64,000 nt of DNA from Streptomyces brasiliensis (GCF_014647875.1 NZ_BMQA01000001.1:124001-188000); one strand, 5' to 3'. Counted from the stretch's first letter, positions 15,821 to 24,552 are shown. Program-made: numbers and translations. Notes: generated by a model not told the origin, from the letters alone.

Positions 15821-17302
15821 TCAGTGGTGGGCGCCCGCGCGCCGCTCGGCCTGGACCGGCCCGGACGCCGCGGTGGTGCCGCGTGCCGCGGCGCGCGCCG
15901 GGCCGTCGGGGAGCAGGAAGGCGAACACCGACGTCACCGCGGCGATGGCGGCAAGGACCAGATAGGCGTGCTGATACGCGGCGACGGGCGGGGCCTCGGC
16001 GGCCGCCGCGGGCGTGCTGAGGACCAGGGCGGTGGTGACCGCGGCCGGGGCGAGTGCGCCGCCGGTCTGGCGCACGACGGTGTTGAGTGTGGAGGCCTGT
16101 GCGAGGTCCTGGCGGCCGATGCGGGCGATGGAGGCCACCGTCGTCGGCATGAACACTCCGCCCATGGCGATCCCGAACAGGAACATGTAGACGCGGAAGG
16201 TCCACAGGCTGGTGTGGGCATCGCAGGTCGCGAGGAGCAGCAGGACGGCGCCGACACCGGCCATGCCGCAGCCGATGATGATCCGCGGGCCGACCCTGAC
16301 GTAGAGAACACCGGCGATCTGGACGGTCAGCAGGACACCGAAAGCCTCGGGGAAGGTGCTGGTTCCCGACTCCAGGGCGGTGCGGCCCAGACCCTGCTGG
16401 AGGAAGAGCGGGCCCAGGTACATGGCGCCCAGCATGGGGACGAGGCCGACCAGGTTGATCAGATTGGTGTCCCGGAAGAGCCGGTCCGCGAACAGCCGGA
16501 GCTTCAACAGCGGCTCGGTGGTGCGCAGTTCGACGAGTACGGCGGCCGCCAGCAACGCCGTACCGACGGACAGGGAGGCGAGCACGGAGACGGAGGACCA
16601 GCCCCGGTTCGGGCCTTCGCTGATGCCGAACATCAGGCCTGCCATTGCCGCCGCGCTCAGCAGCAGGCCCGGCAGGTCGAAGCGACCGGGGCGCCGGCCG
16701 CGCTGCTCGGCCAGGAACACGAGCCCGAACAGCAGGGCCGGCAGGCCCACCGGCACATTGACGTAGAAGACCCAGCGCCAGGACAGGTGGTCCACCAGCA
16801 GCCCGCCCAGGATCGGCGCGGCGGCCGGGGCGATCTGCTGGGGGATGATCATGTGCCGGGAGATCCGGACCTGGTCGGAGGAGTTGAAGGTGCTGAACAG
16901 CAGGGCGGCCGAGGCCGGGAAGAGCACGCCGGCGGACATTCCCTGCATCGCGCGGTAGACGACGAGCTGACCGAGGTCGGCCGCGGCGCCGCACAGCACC
17001 GACGAGCCGAGGAAGCCTGCGAGGGCAACGAGCAGGACGCGCTTGGCGCCGAACCGCTCGACCAGCCAGGCGGACGCGGGGATGGCCATGGCCAGACAGA
17101 CCGGGTACACCACGACGACCCCGTCCAGGGCAGCCGTGGTCAGCTGGAACTGACGGGCGATCGAGGGAAGCGCGACGGTGGTGATGGCCCCGTCGACGAT
17201 CGCGATGAAGGTCACGGCGACGCACACGACCGGGACCACCACACGCTGACTCAGGCGGACGGAGGAAGACGGCAGGATGAGGCGGCGTAGGGACGATGGC
17301 AC
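15821..17302 (-). CDS. MFS drug/proton antiporter, DHA2 family
   Basis: About 493 aa and 13-14 hydrophobic segments, the 14-TMS DHA2 (EmrB/QacA) pattern. Motifs seen: DGAITTVALPSIARQF in TM1, WLVERFGAKRVLLVAL (motif A-like), and the central SWRWVFYVNVPVGLPALLFG. It would export hydrophobic compounds using the proton gradient. The start is uncertain: GTG at 17302 (VPSSLRRLIL) has no ribosome binding site and abuts the operator palindrome, so translation may be leaderless. Divergent from a marR gene that very probably represses it. Confidence 0.85.
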   Translation of the reverse strand: MPSSLRRLILPSSSVRLSQRVVVPVVCVAVTFIAIVDGAITTVALPSIARQFQLTTAALDGVVVVYPVCLAMAIPASAWLVERFGAKRVLLVALAGFLGSSVLCGAAADLGQLVVYRAMQGMSAGVLFPASAALLFSTFNSSDQVRISRHMIIPQQIAPAAAPILGGLLVDHLSWRWVFYVNVPVGLPALLFGLVFLAEQRGRRPGRFDLPGLLLSAAAMAGLMFGISEGPNRGWSSVSVLASLSVGTALLAAAVLVELRTTEPLLKLRLFADRLFRDTNLINLVGLVPMLGAMYLGPLFLQQGLGRTALESGTSTFPEAFGVLLTVQIAGVLYVRVGPRIIIGCGMAGVGAVLLLLATCDAHTSLWTFRVYMFLFGIAMGGVFMPTTVASIARIGRQDLAQASTLNTVVRQTGGALAPAAVTTALVLSTPAAAAEAPPVAAYQHAYLVLAAIAAVTSVFAFLLPDGPARAAARGTTAASGPVQAERRAGAHH

Positions 17303-17307
17303 ATACT

Positions 17308-17332
17308 GAGCATACTCACTATGAGGATGCTC
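17308..17332. promoter_or_regulatory. 25-bp MarR-type operator
   Basis: GAGCAT-A-CTCA-CTA-TGAG-G-ATGCTC is a near-perfect inverted repeat in which both the outer 6-bp and inner 4-bp arms pair. It lies in the divergent MFS/marR promoter region, 6 bp from the proposed MFS start and 38 bp from the marR ATG. MarR dimers bind this kind of site and release it on ligand binding. Confidence 0.7.
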
Positions 17333-17370
17333 ATGGAATTGGATTTCAGCGGGGAATCGAGGAACAGCGC

Positions 17371-17802
17371 ATGGCCGTACAGGACAGCAGCGACATCCTG
17401 GTCGACGAGTTGTTCGAGACGACACAACAGCTGCGCCGGTTCGTGGAGGTGCGGCTGCGGGCCAACGGGGCGTCGGTGGCCCGGCTGCGGGCCATGCGGA
17501 CGCTGGCGCGCGCGGAACAGCCCCTGCGGATGCGGGACCTGAGCGAGTTGACGGGCGTCGCGGCCCGGACCACGACCAGCATCGTCGACGGCCTGGAACG
17601 CGACGGCCTCGTGGAGCGGCTACGGCACCCGCACGACCGGCGGGCGTTCTTGCTGCGCCTCACCGAGGAGGGGCTGCGCCGTCACCGCGACGCGGAGAAG
17701 GTGGACCGCCTGGCACTCGCCGAGGCGACGGCCGAACTGGACCCGAAGGACCGGGCTCAACTCCGCACCCTGCTGGCCCGCATCAGGGAGGCCACGGCCT
17801 GA
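17371..17802 (+). CDS. MarR family transcriptional regulator
   Basis: A 143-aa winged-helix regulator. RMRDLSELTGVAARTTTSIVDGLERDGLV is the recognition helix region and RHPHDRRAFLLRLTEEG the wing, both with the conserved DRR of MarR. ATG 17371 with GAGGAAC upstream is preferred over 17296, because the earlier start would place the operator palindrome inside the coding region. Divergent from a DHA2 exporter; probably an autoregulated repressor lifted by an exported compound. Confidence 0.9.
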   Translation: MAVQDSSDILVDELFETTQQLRRFVEVRLRANGASVARLRAMRTLARAEQPLRMRDLSELTGVAARTTTSIVDGLERDGLVERLRHPHDRRAFLLRLTEEGLRRHRDAEKVDRLALAEATAELDPKDRAQLRTLLARIREATA

Positions 17803-17846
17803 CGACGGCCGTCCGCGCCCCGTCTGGCGATCGGTACCGGAGCGGC

Positions 17847-18635
17847 TCAGGATTCGTGGCTCTCGAACCAGTGCGCGTCGAAGTACCGGGCGGTCGAGAA
17901 GGGGTGCCCGCGCTCGGTCAGCAAACGGAAGACGAACTCGGCCGCCGAGCCGTCGAAACGGTGCCAGGAGCCGGGGACGGCGTCGCACGAGAGGACGGGC
18001 CACGCGTCCGGGTCGTCGCCCTCGGTGAGCCAGCAGAACTGGCCCTCCTGCTCGGAGCCGCCCCACTGAAGGAGCCCGCCCGGAGCGGGGTGCATGTCGT
18101 ACGGCGGCCACAGGTCCACGCCCTCGCGCGAGGCGGACTGCGCCGGCCCGTCGGCATGGTCGGCGAAGTCCATGCCGGGGACGACGGGTCCGGGAACGTA
18201 CAGGCTGAGGAAACCGCCGAAGACCCCCTCGCCGAAGATCTCGGCGAGCCGCTTGTAATCGCCGGGCAGGGGCGTGCCCAGGCGCTCCTCGACGGCGGCC
18301 CAGTCGATCGTCCGTGTCCGTCCACCCGCGTCCCACCCGGTCACGGCGACGACACGGTCCACCCACGAGGCGTCGGCCGGCAATCCCTCCACCACCGGCT
18401 CGGGCCGCTCGGCGACCAGCACCACGCGCCGTACGCCGTCCCCCGTCTCCACGGTCCCGGCCCCGATCCGCCAACTCCTGTGCGCCCACGCCCGCATGTA
18501 CACGACGTACCCGCCGAATGGGGTGAGCAGGGGCAGTCCTGTGGTCGCGTCCACGGTCGGATCGGCGTAGCCGCCCAGGGCGAGGTTGTGCGAGCGCCCG
18601 TACCGCCCGCCGATCCCCTCGACCAGATCAGCCAG
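17847..18635 (-). CDS. SMI1/KNR4 (SUKH) domain protein with apparent CTG start
   Basis: About 262 aa. The SUKH core is recognisable from DWAAVEERLGTPLPGDYKRL to the GFLSLYVPG region; it is preceded by about 95 residues of unassigned sequence. Coding-like reading extends upstream of the GTG at 18554 to a perfect AGGAGG (18641-18646), after which the only codon at correct spacing (5 nt) is CTG 18635. The AGGAGG overlaps the TAG stop of the previous gene in the same frame. SUKH proteins often act as immunity proteins to secreted toxins; no toxin is visible here. Start is 18635 (CTG) or 18554 (GTG). Confidence 0.7.
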   Translation of the reverse strand: MADLVEGIGGRYGRSHNLALGGYADPTVDATTGLPLLTPFGGYVVYMRAWAHRSWRIGAGTVETGDGVRRVVLVAERPEPVVEGLPADASWVDRVVAVTGWDAGGRTRTIDWAAVEERLGTPLPGDYKRLAEIFGEGVFGGFLSLYVPGPVVPGMDFADHADGPAQSASREGVDLWPPYDMHPAPGGLLQWGGSEQEGQFCWLTEGDDPDAWPVLSCDAVPGSWHRFDGSAAEFVFRLLTERGHPFSTARYFDAHWFESHES

Positions 18636-18644
18636 GGCGGCCTC

Positions 18645-18971
18645 CTAGGACACGGCAAGACACACGTGCCCCGCCCCGTGCCCTGCCCCGCCGCACTCCA
18701 GCGACCGCCGCTCGCGACCCACCAACACCGTTACGGCGTAGAGGAGTTCATCCGGCCCCATGGCCTTCCACGCCTCCCTGCGCAGACGGGCATGCCTGCC
18801 GTCTTCGCTGATCCCCCGGATCTCCCGCGCGCAGCGGAAGCCGATGTACCCCAACGCCGGGAGCGCGGCGACCGCACTCGTCACCCGGTCTCCGCCGGAC
18901 TCGCCCCGCCCGAGGGTGATCGACCCCATGACGGCGGCCCGGACCATCGCGAAACCGAGCAGACGCCCCAT
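18645..18971 (-). CDS. Unidentified protein upstream of the SUKH gene
   Basis: A 108-aa frame with good G/C third-position bias; GGAGG lies 5 nt before the ATG at 18971. The N-terminus is moderately hydrophobic (MGRLLGFAMVRAAVMGSITL), then comes an arginine-rich middle (FRCAREIRGISEDGRHARLR) and a Gly/His-rich end. No family recognised. Its TAG is in frame with the downstream SUKH frame, so a single nonsense mutation in a longer ancestral gene is an alternative to two coupled genes. Confidence 0.5.
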   Translation of the reverse strand: MGRLLGFAMVRAAVMGSITLGRGESGGDRVTSAVAALPALGYIGFRCAREIRGISEDGRHARLRREAWKAMGPDELLYAVTVLVGRERRSLECGGAGHGAGHVCLAVS

Positions 18972-19055
18972 GACCCCTCCGGCCCTCCGCGTGCCCCGGA
19001 ACGATACTCGCGAGATGTGGGACAGGCCCCAACGGGTCACAGGCGTGCCGCTCGT

Positions 19056-20105
19056 TCAGCAGTGGCGCGGCTGCGACAACGCGGGGATTCCCGGGGGGCG
19101 TACACGCGCCCCGATGGGCTCCGAGCCCAGCACCTCCGTCGGCGAACGTCTCGGCAGTGGCTGGACGGACGGGACGCGGCCGAGGCGGAGGATCGTCTGG
19201 GGGTGCTCGCCGCCGCTGAGCGTCTGCAGGATGCGGGTGCGCAGGGGCGGGATCTCCAGGGGCTGCGTGTGGAAGGCCGCCATCACGTCCTGCGCCGCCG
19301 CCTCCAACAGGACCCGCTGCAGCGCCTGTCCGGCCCTGAGCCACGCCCGTCGGTCGTCGCGGTCCGTGCTCAGTACGGCGACCCGTCCGCTGCGGGGGCT
19401 CCAGCGGTGCGGGGGCACGGGAAACATGCGCGCGATGCCCGCGTAGTCCCGTCCGGGCAGGGAGGTCGAGTCGGGGTGCTGCACGTCCGCGTCGACCGGG
19501 ATGCCGTCGACCCGGTGCTCGGCCAGGCGCCACGTCCATCCGGCCTGCTCGGCCAGGTACCCCGGATCACGCCGGTGCGTCTGTTCGGCCTCCCGGACCA
19601 GCTCGGCCAGCTCCCGCCGGCCCGCGCTCCGGTCGATCCAGTGCAGCGTGGCGCCCTCGCGCCGGGCCGCCTCGCGCAGTGTGTGGGTCAGGGTCCGGGG
19701 CATCGGGTCCGGCAGGAAGGGGCCCCGTATGGTGTGGCGGCGGCGCAGCGCGCGGTACACGCGCCCCTCGTCCGGGGTGGTCAGCTCGTACGCGCCCCAT
19801 GTCACCCGGGCGAGGAAGTCCGGGTCCGCCCGGTGCGGGAGGTACTCGACGACCGGCTTGAAGCCCAGGTGCCGCATGGCGAGGCGGACGTTGAAGAGGG
19901 CGGCCCCGCAGCTGATGACCATCTCGCGGCCGTCCGGATCGGTGAGCGGGAGCCGGCGGGACGGGTCCGCGTGCAGTTCGACTCCCCTGTCGTGATCCTC
20001 GGCGACGAAGAGCCAGGGCTGCGTGTTGTACACGGACGGCGCGGTGACGGCCGCGCGGACCAGATGGCCGGACGCGTAGCGCGGGACTGTACAGACGACG
20101 GACAT
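19056..20105 (-). CDS. Acg-family nitroreductase-like flavoprotein (second copy)
   Basis: A 349-aa paralogue of the product of 9986-10969: AAVTAPSVYNTQPWLFVAED, LTDPDGREMVISCGAALFNVRLA, RRRHTIRGPF and QALQRVLLEAAAQDVM match segment by segment. The ATG at 20105, with AAGGGTGG upstream, gives the family N-terminus; the longer upstream reading is non-homologous. Two phased 5-4-5 palindromes lie 66-100 bp upstream. Probable flavin-binding stress protein of the Acg/Rv2032 group; enzymatic activity is not established for the group. Confidence 0.9.
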   Translation of the reverse strand: MSVVCTVPRYASGHLVRAAVTAPSVYNTQPWLFVAEDHDRGVELHADPSRRLPLTDPDGREMVISCGAALFNVRLAMRHLGFKPVVEYLPHRADPDFLARVTWGAYELTTPDEGRVYRALRRRHTIRGPFLPDPMPRTLTHTLREAARREGATLHWIDRSAGRRELAELVREAEQTHRRDPGYLAEQAGWTWRLAEHRVDGIPVDADVQHPDSTSLPGRDYAGIARMFPVPPHRWSPRSGRVAVLSTDRDDRRAWLRAGQALQRVLLEAAAQDVMAAFHTQPLEIPPLRTRILQTLSGGEHPQTILRLGRVPSVQPLPRRSPTEVLGSEPIGARVRPPGIPALSQPRHC

Positions 20106-20169
20106 GACCGGTGCCACCCTTCTCGAACTGCCTGCGTTCATGGTCGTCATCGCCCCGGGCGACGGGCAT

Positions 20170-20183
20170 GGGCCGCATGTCCC
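20170..20183. promoter_or_regulatory. DevR/OsdR-like box D2 (GGGCC-GCAT-GTCCC)
   Basis: A 5-4-5 inverted repeat, 4 of 5 arm positions paired, 65 bp upstream of the nitroreductase ATG at 20105. It is 21 bp from box D1, matching helical phasing. Confidence 0.55.
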
Positions 20184-20190
20184 CCCACCT

Positions 20191-20204
20191 GGGCCGACGG
20201 GCCC
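20191..20204. promoter_or_regulatory. DevR/OsdR-like box D1 (GGGCC-GACG-GGCCC)
   Basis: A perfect 5-4-5 palindrome forming a tandem pair with D2 upstream of the second Acg gene, the same arrangement as boxes C1/C2 upstream of the first Acg gene. Confidence 0.6.
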
Positions 20205-20253
20205 TGCGCGGGGGCGGGCGGGGAACAATGACGGTCCGTCCGCTGTTGGCCAT

Positions 20254-20275
20254 GGCATACCCCGTTGGGTATGCC
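20254..20275. promoter_or_regulatory. 22-bp perfect palindrome containing ATACCC..GGGTAT
   Basis: GGCATACCC-CGTT-GGGTATGCC, a flawless 9-4-9 inverted repeat 60 bp upstream of the small gene at 20335. The TACCC/GGGTA core resembles the CstR/CsoR-type operators at 21310, 24579 and 24614, but the centre is CGTT and the flanks are longer. It could be a variant operator of the same sensor or the site of another repressor. Confidence 0.55.
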
Positions 20276-20334
20276 GGGGCCGGGCCGACGACCGGCCGGG
20301 GCGGTAGTCGTGTGCGAGGAAGGGTGTGAGACCG

Positions 20335-20592
20335 ATGGCGACGGCAGGAACGGACCGGACGGACATGGCCGACGACACGTCCGTGGTGACCAGGTGCGGG
20401 CGGACGATCAAGGTGCGATGCATGCATCTCGTGTCGCCGGACCACCCCATCACCCGGGTCACGCTGGACGTGAGCCAGGTGCGGGGCGGCGTACCGGGAA
20501 CGTGGGCGGCGCTCACGCCGGACGAGGCACGCCGACTGGCCCGACTGCTGCTCGATCAGGTCGGCCTCGCCGAGCAGGGCAGGCGACCCTAG
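20335..20592 (+). CDS. Unidentified 85-aa protein
   Basis: ATG at 20335 is preceded by AGGAAGGGTG. The protein is soluble, with a TRCGRTIKVRCMHLVSPDHP segment holding two cysteines and a C-terminal helix (TPDEARRLARLLLDQVGLAE). No family recognised. It follows a perfect ATACCC..GGGTAT palindrome and faces the persulfide-sensing module, so a role in the same stress response is possible but unproven. Confidence 0.6.
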   Translation: MATAGTDRTDMADDTSVVTRCGRTIKVRCMHLVSPDHPITRVTLDVSQVRGGVPGTWAALTPDEARRLARLLLDQVGLAEQGRRP

Positions 20593-20680
20593 GACCGTTC
20601 CGGCGTCGTGCCCTCAGGTCCCGTGCCGCGCGCACGAGTTGACGTACTCATGGAGCGAACGCGCGGCCCGGAGCCACCTG

Positions 20681-21259
20681 TCAGCGACTGCGCAGCGCCG
20701 CCAGCGCGGTGTCGAGGTCGGCCCTGCGGGGGCGGTTGTGCGGCAGCTTGCCGAGCAGGACGGCCATGCCGCAGGTGTTGGTGAGGGCGGAGAAGACGAG
20801 GCCGCCGGCGACGGCCGCCGAGAGGAACTGGAACGCCGGGTGCACGAGCAGGCCGAGGACGAGTCCGACCAGGACGAGCGTCCCGGCCGTGAAGCGCACC
20901 TGCCGCTCCATGCTCCAGCCGGCGCGCGTGTCGCACGCGGCCGGCTGGTGCAGCTCGTGCCCGCCGGCGGCCCAGGCCCCGGTACCGCCCGCGAGGGTGG
21001 CGGCGGTGACGCCCTGCTCCGCCAGCAGCTTGCAGGCGTTCTCCGAGCGTGCGCCGGACGCGCACACCACGAGCACCTCACCGCGCTCGGCGGCGTGCCG
21101 TATCTCCGGCAGCGCCCGCCGGAGCTGGTCGAGGGGGATGTTCAGGGCGCCGGGCAGATGACCGGAGGCGTACTCGCCGGGTGTGCGTACGTCGATGACG
21201 GTCAGCTCGTCGAGTCGGGCGCGGGCCTGGTCGGTGCCGAGGGTGGCGGGGGCGGTCAT
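20681..21259 (-). CDS. Rhodanese domain fused to DUF2892 membrane domain
   Basis: A 192-aa protein. Residues 10-105 form a rhodanese domain with DVRTPGEYASGHLPGALNIP and the active loop CASGARS (catalytic Cys). Residues 115-175 contain two membrane segments of the DUF2892 type. Sulfur is probably transferred at the inner face of the membrane. AAGGATC precedes the ATG. It diverges from the cstR-like gene, with a TACCCCTAGGGGTA operator between them, so induction by persulfides is expected. Confidence 0.9.
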   Translation of the reverse strand: MTAPATLGTDQARARLDELTVIDVRTPGEYASGHLPGALNIPLDQLRRALPEIRHAAERGEVLVVCASGARSENACKLLAEQGVTAATLAGGTGAWAAGGHELHQPAACDTRAGWSMERQVRFTAGTLVLVGLVLGLLVHPAFQFLSAAVAGGLVFSALTNTCGMAVLLGKLPHNRPRRADLDTALAALRSR

Positions 21260-21277
21260 GACAGATGTGATCCTTAA

Positions 21278-21628
<351 letters not shown>

Positions 21629-21659
21629 GGGCCCGCGCGACTTCGCGTCCCGGCACGCA

Positions 21660-22406
21660 TCACACGGCCGCGTCGGTCAGCATGGCGACGGCCACCACCA
21701 GCAGGGCGAGTGCGAAGATCCGCTGGAGCGCGGGGCCGGACAGCTTGGCGGCGAGGCGCTTGCCGTCCCACGCGCCGAGCACCGCCGCCCCGGCGAACGG
21801 GCCGATGACCGTCCAGTCCAGGCCGTCGACCGTGCCCGCGCGCAGCGCCAGCGCGGCCAGCGAGTTGAGGGTGATGACCAGCAGACTCGTCCCCACGGCC
21901 GCCCGCATCCGCAGGCCGAGCGCCCCCACCAGCGCCGGTACGGCGAGGAAGCCTCCGCCGACACCCAGGACGCCGGTGACCGCGCCGAGTCCGGCACCGA
22001 CCGCCGCCGCGCGTCCCGGCCGTACCGGCAGGGCAGTGTCCGACGCCGGGCGCGAGCGCAGCATCCGTATCGCCGCCAGCGCGGCGACCACGGCGAACGC
22101 GGCCGTCAACGCGGCCTCTGGAAGCCGCCCGGCGAGCGCGCCGCCCAGCATCGCCGGGCCGGTCCCGGCCGCCGCGAACAACAGTCCCGTACGCCAGCGG
22201 ACGTGACCGTCTCGGGCGTGCGCGGACAGCGCGGTCGCCGAGGTGACCGCCACGATGACCAGGCTCGCGGTGGTGGCCGCGACCGGAGTGAAGCCGAGCA
22301 GGTAGATCAGGGCCGGGACGGTCAGGACGCTGCCGCCGCCCCCGAGGGCGCCGAGGGCCACACCGATGACGGCCCCGGCGGCCAGGGCGAGGAGGAGAGC
22401 GCTCAC
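21660..22406 (-). CDS. TauE/SafE family sulfite/anion exporter
   Basis: A 248-aa membrane protein with about eight hydrophobic segments and the duplicated glycine-rich signature ([20 protein letters not shown] and [20 protein letters not shown]). Members export sulfite, sulfoacetate or related anions. Its ATG overlaps the stop of the upstream rhodanese gene (ATGA), so the two are translationally coupled. In the module it probably disposes of sulfite made by the persulfide dioxygenase. Confidence 0.9.
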   Translation of the reverse strand: MSALLLALAAGAVIGVALGALGGGGSVLTVPALIYLLGFTPVAATTASLVIVAVTSATALSAHARDGHVRWRTGLLFAAAGTGPAMLGGALAGRLPEAALTAAFAVVAALAAIRMLRSRPASDTALPVRPGRAAAVGAGLGAVTGVLGVGGGFLAVPALVGALGLRMRAAVGTSLLVITLNSLAALALRAGTVDGLDWTVIGPFAGAAVLGAWDGKRLAAKLSGPALQRIFALALLVVAVAMLTDAAV

Positions 22407-22789
22407 GCGACGGTGCCGTTCCCGCCGCGGGAGTCCACCACCGGCAGCCCGGCCGCGGACCAGTTCCGCATCCCGCCGATCACGTCCACGGCGTCGGCGC
22501 CCCGGGCGACCAGCAGCTCAGCGGCGTGCCGGGAGCGGTGGCCGGAGCGGCATATCACGACCAGCGGCCGGGCCCACGCCTCCTCCGGCAGCCCGGCGCC
22601 GGCCGCCAGCGCGGACAGCGACAGGTGTACGGCGTGGGGTGCGTGTCCGGCCTGCCACTCGTTCGGTTCGCGGACGTCGAGCAGCACGGCGTCACCGCCG
22701 CTGCCCCCGTCCACGTGGCCGGTACGGGCGGCCGCCACCTGGGTGGTCACCCGACCCGGGCCGCCCCGACCTCGTCGAAAGACGCTCAT
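22403..22789 (-). CDS. Single-domain rhodanese sulfurtransferase
   Basis: A 128-aa protein, one rhodanese domain with LDVREPNEWQAGHAPHAVHL and the active loop CRSGHRS. ATG 22789 is preceded by AGGAGCGAAGAG. The 3' end overlaps tauE by 4 nt. Upstream lies a 26-bp tandem repeat array separating it from the persulfide dioxygenase gene on the same strand. Probably moves sulfane sulfur to thiol or sulfite acceptors. Confidence 0.9.
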   Translation of the reverse strand: MSVFRRGRGGPGRVTTQVAAARTGHVDGGSGGDAVLLDVREPNEWQAGHAPHAVHLSLSALAAGAGLPEEAWARPLVVICRSGHRSRHAAELLVARGADAVDVIGGMRNWSAAGLPVVDSRGGNGTVA

Positions 22790-22952
22790 CGTGGCTCTTC
22801 GCTCCTGTTCCTCGTGTCGGTGAGTGCTGCGGCGCGCGCCGGTGGGTTCTCGGGGCCGCACGAGCCGACGGATTGTTCTCCCGCCTCGTCCTGCCGACGG
22901 ACTCCTCCCCGCGTCCTGCCGGCGGGCCCTCTCGGCCTCACCCGGCGCACGG

Positions 22953-23160
22953 GCTCTTCGGCCTCGCCCGGCCGACGCGCTCTTCGCTTTCGCCGGGCCA
23001 ACGCGCTCTTCGCTCTCGCCCGGCCAACGCACTCTTCGCTCTCGCCCGGCCAACGCACTCTTCGCTCTCGCCCGGCCAACGCACTCTTCGCTCTCGCCCG
23101 GCCAACGCACTCTTCGCTCTCGCCCGGCCAACGCGGCCTTCGCTTTCGCCGGGCCGGCGC
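22953..23160. repeat. 26-bp tandem repeat array (about 8 units)
   Basis: Unit ACTCTTCGCTCTCGCCCGGC plus CAACGC. Four central units (23031-23134) are identical; the unit before differs at one base, and the outer units (22979-23004, 22953-22978, 23135-23160) are progressively diverged. This graded decay is typical of slipped-strand expansion. It fills the gap between the rhodanese gene and the persulfide dioxygenase gene. No unique spacers separate the units, so it is not a CRISPR array. Confidence 0.9.
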
Positions 23161-23184
23161 GGCCTTCGGCGCGGGCCGGCCCGG

Positions 23185-24552
23185 TCAGACGGTGCGGACG
23201 GTGAGTCCGGCCAGCTCCGCCGCGTCGAAGGAGTCGTCCACGGCGACGACGTCCCGGCCCACCGCGTCCAGCAAGGACGCGGCGATGGCCGCCCGGGCGC
23301 CGCCGGCGCAGTGCACCCACACCTCGCCGTCGGGGACCTCGCGCAGCCGGTCGCGCAGCGTGTGGATCGGAATGTGGACCGAGCCCTCGATGTGGGCGCC
23401 GGCCCGTTCGGACGCCCGCCGGACGTCCAGCACGACGACGCCGTCCTTGCCACGCTGTCCGGCGAGGTCGGCGAACGTGGCCCGCCGGAAGGAGGCCAAC
23501 GCCTCGCCCTCGCGCACCCAGCCGTCCGGTTCCCCGGTGGCCGCGGCGGCCGGGCGGTCGATGCCGACCCGCGTCAGCTCACGCCGAGCCGCGGCGAGTT
23601 GCTCGGCGGACTCGGCGAGCAGCGTGACCGGCCTGCCCCACGGGATCAGCCAGGCGAGATACGTGGCGAGCTGCCCCTCGGCCTCGAAGTTGAACGAGCC
23701 CGACACATGGCCCGCGGCGAAGGCGACGCGGTTGCGCAGGTCCACCACCCACTCCCCCGCGGCCAGCCGCGCCGCGATCTCGTCGGCGTCGGCCGCGGCG
23801 GGCGCCGTCAGGTCGAGCGGGGCCGGTCCGGCTGCGTTGGCCGGGCCCATGTGCGCGTAGTACGCCGGGATGTCGTCCAGGCCGGCCAGCAGGTCGGCGA
23901 CGAAGGAGTCCACGTCCCGGGTGAGCGCCTCGTTGGACGCCTTCTCCTTGCCGATGGTGGTGGACTGCCCCGCCGCCTGACTCGCGGAGCAGAAGCTGCC
24001 GAAGCCGTGCGTGGGCAACACTGCCGTGTCGTCGGGCAGGTCGGCGGCCAGCCGGTGCGCGGAGGCGTGCTGGTCGCGGGCGAGCCGCTCGGTCAGCCGG
24101 GGTTCGACCAGGTCGGGGCGGCCGACCGTGCCGATCAGCAGCGAGCCGCCGGTGAACACCGCGACCGCCGTGCCGTTCTCCTCCAGGACGTAGGAGGTGT
24201 GGTGCGGGGTGTGGCCGGGCGTCGCCAGTGCGCGCAGGGCCAGTCCGGCGGCGGTGTCGACGTCCGTACGGTCGCCGTCGCGCACCGGCACGCGCTCGAA
24301 GGAGACGCGGGCCGCGGCCGGAACGAGGTACGCGGCGCCCGTGACGAGGGCGAGTTCCAGGCCGCCGGTGACGTAGTCGTTGTGGATGTGCGTCTCGACG
24401 ACGTGAGTGAGGCGCACTCCGCGACGGGCCGCCGCCGCGAGCACGTGATCGATGTCGCGCGGCGGGTCCACCGCCACGGCCGTCCGTCCGCCGCCCGCCA
24501 GATAACCGCGGTTGCCGAGCCCCGCCACCTCGATGGTGTCGACGAAGAACAC
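23185..24552 (-). CDS. MBL-fold persulfide dioxygenase fused to rhodanese domains
   Basis: A 455-aa protein. Residues 1-240 are an ETHE1-like metallo-beta-lactamase fold with the iron-ligand motif THIHNDY and FTGGSLLIGTVGRPDL. Residues 255-345 are a rhodanese domain lacking a catalytic Cys. Residues 360-455 are a second rhodanese with active Cys in VHCAGGARA. This order matches CstB/Blh-type enzymes, which oxidise persulfides to sulfite or thiosulfate. GTG 24552 is preceded by GGGAGT. Two TACCCC..GGGGTA operators lie 27 and 62 bp upstream, strong evidence for CstR control. Confidence 0.93.
   Translation of the reverse strand: MFFVDTIEVAGLGNRGYLAGGGRTAVAVDPPRDIDHVLAAAARRGVRLTHVVETHIHNDYVTGGLELALVTGAAYLVPAAARVSFERVPVRDGDRTDVDTAAGLALRALATPGHTPHHTSYVLEENGTAVAVFTGGSLLIGTVGRPDLVEPRLTERLARDQHASAHRLAADLPDDTAVLPTHGFGSFCSASQAAGQSTTIGKEKASNEALTRDVDSFVADLLAGLDDIPAYYAHMGPANAAGPAPLDLTAPAAADADEIAARLAAGEWVVDLRNRVAFAAGHVSGSFNFEAEGQLATYLAWLIPWGRPVTLLAESAEQLAAARRELTRVGIDRPAAAATGEPDGWVREGEALASFRRATFADLAGQRGKDGVVVLDVRRASERAGAHIEGSVHIPIHTLRDRLREVPDGEVWVHCAGGARAAIAASLLDAVGRDVVAVDDSFDAAELAGLTVRTV

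Noticed and set aside
15824..17290. Long plus-strand open frame opposite the MFS gene
   Set aside because: The minus-strand reading is a clear DHA2 transporter; the plus reading has no family features.
22953..23160. Array of regular repeats considered as CRISPR
   Set aside because: Units are directly adjacent with no unique spacers and no cas genes nearby; it is a plain tandem repeat.
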